Assembly (NCBI GenBank): GCA_019671005.1 | Contig: CM033724.1 | Coordinates: 21,863,786-21,927,785, forward strand | Length of the DNA: 64,000 nt | Direction of reading: 5' to 3' | DNA from: Hibiscus mutabilis | Taxonomy: Eukaryota; Streptophyta; Magnoliopsida; Malvales; Malvaceae | In this document: in pieces, positions 57,834 through 64,000 of the stretch | Layout of the letters: the number at the start of each line of letters is the position of its first letter | Position numbering within the stretch: position 1 is the first letter of the stretch | The notes under the pieces: generated by a model | Database searches by the model: none | Told to the model about the DNA's origin: nothing | The model's input: only the letters and a program-made list of their open reading frames with translations | Made by a program: the position numbers and the translations under genes

Positions 57834-58631
57834 AGCTTCTTTGCAAGTGTCTCATGTACAAATTTTGAGAATGGACACAAGTAGTGATGTTCTACAATGG
57901 AGTCAACGCACCAACTGGAATGATGCTAGATGCCTCAGCAAATGGAACACTCCTAGACAAATCACCAGATAAAGCATTTTAGATTCTTGATAGACTTGCC
58001 AACAATGACTATCAATTTCCAGCCGCTAGGAAGAGACAGGCAAGGCGATATGCCATGGCAATTGAGCTTGATTTGGCTGATGCCATCTCAGCACAATTGG
58101 CCGCATTAACCAATATGGTTAAAAATCTACATCATCCCAGCAACACAGGAGGTAAAGGTAGTAGATTCATCTTGTGATTTTTGTAATGATAACCATGATT
58201 CTTTTGAGTGTCCATAAAACCCCAAAACCAGTTTTTATGATGGAAACTACAACAGAAACAACAATCCATATTCCAACACATATAATCTGGGATGGAAGCA
58301 ACACCCAAACTTCTCATGGAATAATCAGAAAGGCTACAACAATACATCTCGATAGAATACTAAAACATCATGATTCCAACAGAACATGCCACGGTAACAA
58401 AATCAATTACCGCAACAACAATCAACAATTAGTTCTTTGGAAAACACTCTCAATGCTTTTATGCTTAAAACTGAATCTTATATGGCTGAAACTAGCAATT
58501 TCATGCAAAATATTGACTCTTTCATGAATTGGACATAAATTTGAATATAGAGTCAAGAAGAAGCAATTAAGTCTTTAGAAACTCAAGTTGGACATTTTGC
58601 CCAAGACCTAAGCACGAGGCCACAAGGAACC
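57834..58631 (+). pseudogene. Athila gag, 3' part
   Basis: It continues the gag cut at 45499: ELLCKC, then YNGVNAPTGMMLDASANG (about 57896-57950), AFxILDRLANNDYQFP (about 57976-58020) and a Q/N-rich region. Stops near 57867 and 57979 and later frame changes are present. Confidence 0.75.
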
Positions 58632-59618
58632 TTGCCTAGCAATACTGAGGTTGCACGAGGTTCAGGCCATGATCAGTGTAAAGTAATCAACACTAGAAGC
58701 AGATCAAAGGTGGGTAAAGATCTTATCCAACCCGAGAAGGATGAGCATACTTTGACTGATAAAGAAGAGTCTTTAAAAGTGAATGCCACGACAATTTTAT
58801 ATGTCGCAGCAAGTCTATCTATTACAGCCAATCCAGTCGAGGTGAGTAAAGACAAAGAGAACAGACCGCCACCACCATTTCCACAGAAGTTAAAGAACCA
58901 GAAGAATGAGTACCAATTTAAGAAGTTCCTTGACATTCTTAAACAAATCCACATTAACTTACCACTAGTTGAGGCAATCGAGCAGATGTCGAATTACGCT
59001 AAGTTCCTTAAAGAAATTGTATCAAAGCGTACGAGGTTGAGCGAGTTTGAGAGGGTTGCCTTGATAGTAAGATGTATGGCAATGTTGCACAACCAATTGC
59101 CCCCTAAGCTTAAAGATCCAGGCAGTTTCATAATACCGTGTTCCATTGGCGAGCATTACATCGGAAAAGCTCTATTCAATCTTGGAGCAAGCATAAATCT
59201 TATGCCCAAATGTCTTTTCCAATGATTAAGCATAGGCAAGGTGAGACCCACCATAGTTATGTTGCATCTTGCTGACAGATCATATGTGCATCTCGAGGGA
59301 AAAATTGAAGATATTTTGGTAAGAGTTGATAAGTTTATTTTTCCCACTGATTTTATTATTTTGGATTGTGAAGTAGATGAGTTTGCACCCATCATTCTTG
59401 GGAGACAATTCTTAGCAACATGGAGGACTTTGATTGAAGTTGAAAGAGGAGAACTCAGCATGAGGGTGAAGGAGCATCAAGTCACACTCAGAGTGTTCAA
59501 AACGTTCATGGATGATGACGATCCAGAAGAATGCCAAGCAATAGAAGCCACGACAAAGTTCAACTTCGATGTAGAGGACTATTGCCCCTCGGTAATTCTC
59601 TTACCAAATTTGAAATAA
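58632..59618 (+). pseudogene. Athila protease region, catalytic Asp lost
   Basis: Plus strand. The ORF 58632-59225 carries a charged linker and FLDILKQIHINLPLVEAI and YAKFLKEIVSKR blocks, then the active site ALFNLGASINLMP (59169-59207), where family members have Asp in place of Asn. A stop at 59223 precedes the continuation to 59618 with IILGRQFLAT (about 59390). Inactive as written. Confidence 0.82.
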
Positions 59619-60886
59619 AAGAGACATAGGAGACTGAGCTAAACACTATAGAGCAACATGAGGTAAATTGGGTTGTGAATCAACCAGGTAAGAGTTTTGA
59701 ATCCCTTGATTTTTCAAATATAGAATTTAAACATAAGAAACCTTGCATTGAGCAACCCCTACTTTAGAATTAAAACCCTTGCCAAAACAATTAAAGTATG
59801 TTTATTTGGGAGAGGGTGATACCTTGCCCGTAATTATTTCTTCTAAGTTGCAGCCTGAACAAGAACAAAAATTGATCGATGTATTGATGCTGCACAAAAA
59901 GTCAATATGTTAGATAATAGCAGATCTGAAGGGGACAACCTAGCAGTATGCACACACAAGATCATGTTAGAGAAGGGCCACAGTAACTCTATTGAAGCCC
60001 AAAGGAGACTTAACCCAGTCATGAAGCAAGTCGTGATAAAGGAAATCATAAAGTGGCTAGACGCTGGTATCATATACCTATCTCCGACAGCTATTGGGTA
60101 CGTTTGGTACAATGTGTTCCGAAAAAAGGAGGCATGATTGTGGTAAGCAATGAAAACAATAAACTTATTCATACTAGGACTATCACAGGATGGAGAGTTT
60201 GCATGGACTATCGTAAGTTAAATAAGGCTACTAGGAAAGATCATTTTCCTTTACCCTTTATTGATCAGATGCTTGATTGTCTTGCAGGAAAACCTTTTTA
60301 TTGTTTTCTTGATAGATACTCAGGTTATAACCAGATTGCCATAGCACCAGAAGACCAGGAGAAAATCACCTTCACTTGCCCATTCGGCCCATGTGCATTT
60401 AGGAGAATGCCATTTGGACTTTGCAATGCACCAACAACTTTCTAGAGGTGTATGATGGCAGTTTTCTCAAATATGGTAGAGGATTTCCTTGAGATTTTTA
60501 TGGATGACTTCTCAATTTTTTGGGATAGCTTTGATAATTGCCTTGGTAATTTGGACAAAGTGTTGACACGATGCGAAGAATCTGACCTAGTGTTAAACTA
60601 GGAGAATGCCATTTCATGGTGAATGAAGGCATTGCGTTGCGTCATAAGATCTCGCACAAGGGCATAGAAGTGGACAAGGCAAAAGTGGACATGATTAAAA
60701 ATGCCACCACCAAACTCAGTCAAAGGAATAAGAAGTTTCCTTGGGCACGCAGGTTTTTACAGAAGGTTCATTCATATTTTTTCTAAAATCTCTAAACCTC
60801 TGTGTAATTTGCTTGAATAGGATAGAGCTTTCAAGTTTGATGAATCTTGTGCCATTGTATTTGAGGAGCTAAAGCGGAAGCTTGCC
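59619..60886 (+). pseudogene. Athila reverse transcriptase
   Basis: Plus strand, frames change near 60050 and 60135. Blocks: GWRVCMDYRKLNKATRKDHF (about 60189-60247), CFLDRYSGYNQIAIAPEDQ (about 60304), FRRMPFGLCNAPTTF (about 60399-60443), stop at 60444, then the catalytic FMDDFSIF (about 60498) and thumb LGHAGFYRRFI (about 60738). Stops after 60597 and at 60819. FMDD is the usual Athila form. Confidence 0.82.
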
Positions 60887-61420
60887 ATGTCACCTATAGT
60901 TGTTCCACCAGATTGGACTTTGTCGTTCGAGATAATGTGTGCCGCAAGTGACTATGCAGTCGGAGCTGTCTTAGGTCAACGAAAAGGTAAAACTTTCCAT
61001 GTGATATATTATGCTAGCAAAACACTTAATGGTGCTCAATTGAACTACACCACTACAGAAAAGGAATTGTTGGTTATTATATTCGCATTTGACAAGTTTA
61101 GGCCTTATCTGATCGGCACGAAGGTAATTGTTCACACTGATCATTCGGCAATTAAGTACTTAATTTCTAAAAAAGATGCTAAACCTCATTTAATTCGATA
61201 GATTTTTGCTTTTACAAGAGTTTTATGTAGAAGTTAAGGACAATAAAGGAATAGAAAACTAGGCTGCCGATCATTTATCTAGACTTGAAGGGAGTAACAA
61301 AGATGATGACCACATAGAGATTCATGACACATTCCTAGATGAGCAGTTGTTAATATTAAAGCACTATGTTAGAAGACATGTTGAGAGAGACAAGCTCACA
61401 ATCTCCTTGGGAGATGCATG
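60887..61420 (+). pseudogene. Athila RNase H; integrase missing
   Basis: It reads CAASDYAVGAVLGQRKGK (catalytic Asp, about 60943), LNYTTTEKELLVIIFAFDKF (Glu), IVHTDHSAIKYLI (Asp, about 61133), a stop at 61199, and the tether ADHLSRLEG (about 61267). The integrase that should follow is absent: by 61420 the sequence is T-rich spacer. Deletion size is unknown. Confidence 0.8.
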
Positions 61421-62079
61421 AAAGTGCTCTCGCTAAGGATTTTTTTTATTTTATTTTTAAGTTATTTTTGGACTTATTATTTTGGGATTTTTCTAATTTA
61501 TTTTGGTTATTTAAATTTTCTGTTAGTTAGACTTTTTGGTTTTAAATTTTTAATTTGTTATTTTTGGTTAGTTAGGTTGTTTTTGAATTTTAAATTGTGT
61601 TATCTCTTTTATTTCTTTTTGAATTTTAAATTTGAATCTTTTCCTTTTTAATTATCCATTCTCTTATTTTTATTTTTATTTTATTTTAATCTTGATCCTT
61701 TTTTTTTTCTTTTTTTAGGTAAAGAATTTGAATTGGAGAAGAATTGAAGAAGTGCTGAGAACTTTTTTTCAAGAGAGATCAAAGGGGCCGGTAGGGTAAT
61801 TATAGGTATAAGTACCTAATTTTGTTCAAACCCTAGAATTATCTCATTTATTTTTCTACCCTAGCTGCATCACTCTTCCCCTTCCCATCATTTTATGCTT
61901 TTTCAACCATTGGTGAGACATCATTCACCCTTTCACATTCACTTCACCATTATAGCACCAACCTTTCATCTCTCCCATTCATTTACTCTCTTACATTCAC
62001 TTCATCTTCTTCCCATTTCCTTTTCTCCATTTTTAAAATCTTAAGTTTTTTCTTTTCTTTTTCTTCTTGAATCGACATC
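61421..62079 (+). other. T-rich spacer before the Athila 3' ORF
   Basis: Long TTTTATTTT-type stretches to about 61720, then a leader with pyrimidine-rich DNA. No gene. Confidence 0.5.
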
Positions 62080-62401
62080 ATGTCTACAAACCTCAAAACC
62101 ATGGATGAAATTTGTTTCTCACGCACGCTACAAACATATTACCTAAAATTCACCACGGCGGCCGTGCAAAAGCGATTTGAAGAGAAGTTTGCAACAAGAC
62201 GAGTTTGGAAGGAGCAAGGCTTTGCCTATGACATGCCACACCCGAGTTTCGGCCTTGCGGAGTCCATATATGCCACGATCGAGAGTCATAAATGGTCAAT
62301 ATTCTGTGAACAACCGGCCAGAGTAAACATCTCATGGGTAAGGGAATTTTACTCTCGTGTTTTTAGTCTAAATAACTCGGTTGTATTTGTACGTGGCAGG
62401 G
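62080..62401 (+). pseudogene. Athila downstream ORF, putative plant transposon protein domain, truncated
   Basis: The ATG at 62080 opens about 107 residues of the element: RRVWKEQGFAYD, then WSIFCEQPARVNISWVREFY and VVFVRGRAV. This resembles the start of the 3' ORF of many Athila-like elements (the Transposase_32-like domain). The ORF continues to 62463 only because it reads into LTR DNA after about 62401. Role unknown. Confidence 0.6.
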
Positions 62402-63081
62402 CCGTACACGAAAACACCACTAGAATTCTTATTAAGCAAGGGGTACCGATACGTGTCCAGTAGTACCGGTACGCCTCTCACAAGCTACCCCTTTTAATAC
62501 ATATGCATACTGATACTCAAGAATTTGTACAGGTATACCATTCACATTTTGAATCTTGCATAGAGATGGGTATCGGTACTGAACCACCCGTATTGATACA
62601 TGAACCCTAATTTCTAGGTCCGTGGTTCAAATTTCCCATCTTTAACCCCTAAAACTCAACCTACAACTTATGGAAGGTGTTTAGGGTTGGTTTCTATCAA
62701 TTTTAAGCCTTTTTAACACCAATTTCACAATTTTCCATTAAAGAGCAACCAAGGTTTAACCTCAACCAAAACACCATAAACATGCAACAAGATCTATTTT
62801 CATAATTTCCAGGAAACTATAGGAGTTAGTAGTGTACTATCCTTGGATTAAAGCTGATGAAGAAGCCTCTAGGCATCCACTCCCATTCTTCTTTCTCCAA
62901 ACCCCTCTAAACATCTTCTTCCACCATTTCAAACAACATTTACCTCAAAATAAAGGTCATTTGATGTTGAACCATCTTTCCTACTTACCAAAAACAAGAT
63001 TCACACTCTAGAACTCAAAGATTCAATCTTTAGGTGTGGGTTTTTAAAATCAAGAGATGAAAGGAGAAGGGTAGGAAGATA
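62402..63081 (-). repeat. Second copy of a chromovirus LTR segment
   Basis: It matches 41870-42970 in the same orientation from GTACACGAAAACACCAC to GGGTAGGAAGATA, without the MITE. It includes part of a GTAC cluster (62400-62600). It is cut on the right by another LTR. Confidence 0.75.
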
Positions 63082-64000
63082 GTGTAACCCCCTTGACCCG
63101 ATCTAGTCACAAGACCGAACCGAGCTAGCTATATTAGGGTTTACCAAAATAAACCCTGAAGAATTTACATTCAAATTAATCCATTTTTTTATTTTTTATC
63201 TCTTCTAGATGCATTTCTAGGTTCTACGGTGTGCATACATGTCATGGTTAAAATCTCAACTTAATCGGACGTCATTTCGGCATCTAATTGCTCGAAACTG
63301 CATTCTAGGGACTAAAATGTAATTTTTGATATATATACGAGCTTCCACAAAATTAGAGTTACCAATCCTCAATTAGTCATATTACATGCCTTCATGTTAA
63401 TTTGCAACTCAAAAAGATCATCAAATCTCAATTAATTGCAAATATAAGAAACAGGGACCAAAATGCAAACATTTCAAACAGCAGACAACATATAAACTGA
63501 ATTAACTACCTGTATTTCAGTACAAGTGTCCACCGTATCAGTACGGTTCCAAAGAGCAATAGTGTACCGATACAGTCCTCAAGCGTATCGATACGGCTTG
63601 TATAATTTTGAAAATCTGGATTCTAGTGGCTATGAACCGTATTGGAACAGTGACTCGCATACCGAAACCCTCCATATTTCATAACTACGCGTACATATAT
63701 GGTTACCAGGCGTATCATTAAGATAAGGCAAATTTGCACCATTTGAGCCTATACAAGTCCCCGCGTACCAACACTCTAAGGTACTATACCAGTACAATAA
63801 GACCTGTAATGACCTCTAGGTGCAACATATGACACTTTGGCTCAATCTAACTCCCTTCAATCAACCTATAAACATCATATAGCATCCTAGACATTCAACC
63901 ATCAAACATAGAAACATAACAAGAGGTCACACCAAGAATGGGATACTCACACAATCACCTAAGGGCATGATTTCTACCCAAGCATGCTTTAGTGCTCTCA
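63082..64000 (-). repeat. Chromovirus LTR, running off the window
   Basis: Starts TGTAACCCCCTTGACCCG and resembles the reverse complement of the solo LTR end at 35880-35968 (AAGACCGAACC, AGCTA, TTAGG..TTTACC). A GTAC cluster lies at about 63510-63800. No gene. Confidence 0.7.

Larger units (their letters stand above)
43071..62401 (+). mobile_element. Athila-type Ty3 element, incomplete, hosting a nested chromovirus
   Basis: Plus-strand order: 5' LTR, primer-binding site, gag (split at 45499/57834 by the chromovirus), protease, RT, RNase H, then a T-rich spacer and a downstream ORF. Integrase is absent after RNase H, and no 3' LTR is found: at about 62401 the sequence changes into chromovirus LTR DNA. 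All ORFs are damaged. Confidence 0.82.

Overview
This window is plant nuclear DNA. It holds one complete intron-containing gene, a class-P alcohol dehydrogenase on the minus strand with ten exons, inside an island of nested LTR retrotransposons. A cotton-like Malvaceae genome is my best guess. The basis is the large Tat/Ogre-type Ty3 element whose first ORF resembles the DUF7745 plus coiled-coil proteins I know mainly from Gossypium, and the Adh sequence. This is recall of family patterns, not a search.

Layout. 1-4.4 kb: decayed Tat-type Ty3 element on the minus strand, running off the left edge. 4.97-9.96 kb: another wrecked Ty3 element on the plus strand with an iMet-type primer site, a scrambled pol and a 3' LTR. 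10.1-13.1 kb: the Adh gene with TATA box and poly(A) signal. 13.3-14.4 kb: a SINE with target duplication, then an approximately 860 bp inverted-repeat (hairpin) element. 14,497-32,427: a complete 17.9 kb Tat/Ogre-like element (minus strand, 2.84 and 2.87 kb LTRs, 5 bp ATTAT duplication). It has an extra ORF upstream of gag, a likely spliced intron between protease and RT, an extra RNase H, and an array of CTATATAG repeats in its 3' untranslated region. 32,550-35,968: a 3.4 kb solo LTR of a Tekay-like chromovirus. 36-38.4 kb: AT-rich inverted-repeat and short-palindrome sequence. 38.4-39.6 kb: hAT (DUF4371-like) transposase pseudogene. 39.6-43.07 kb: LTR fragments, one carrying a 418 bp hAT-type MITE. 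43,071-62,401: an Athila-type element on the plus strand, whose gag is split by a complete 12.3 kb Tekay-like chromovirus (45,505-57,828, minus strand, CAAAG duplication). The Athila element lacks an integrase and a 3' LTR. 62.4-64 kb: further chromovirus LTR pieces.

Relative ages can be read from the nesting: the chromovirus is younger than the Athila element, which in turn entered an older chromovirus LTR at 40,290. The 17.9 kb element split a member of an AT-rich repeat that also occurs at 36.1 kb. Apart from Adh every coding region belongs to a transposable element, and all of those show stops or frameshifts. The most interesting structures are the intron conserved in both Tat elements, the captured ORF1, the higher-order CTATATAG array, and clusters of GTAC-centred palindromes shared by several LTR families.
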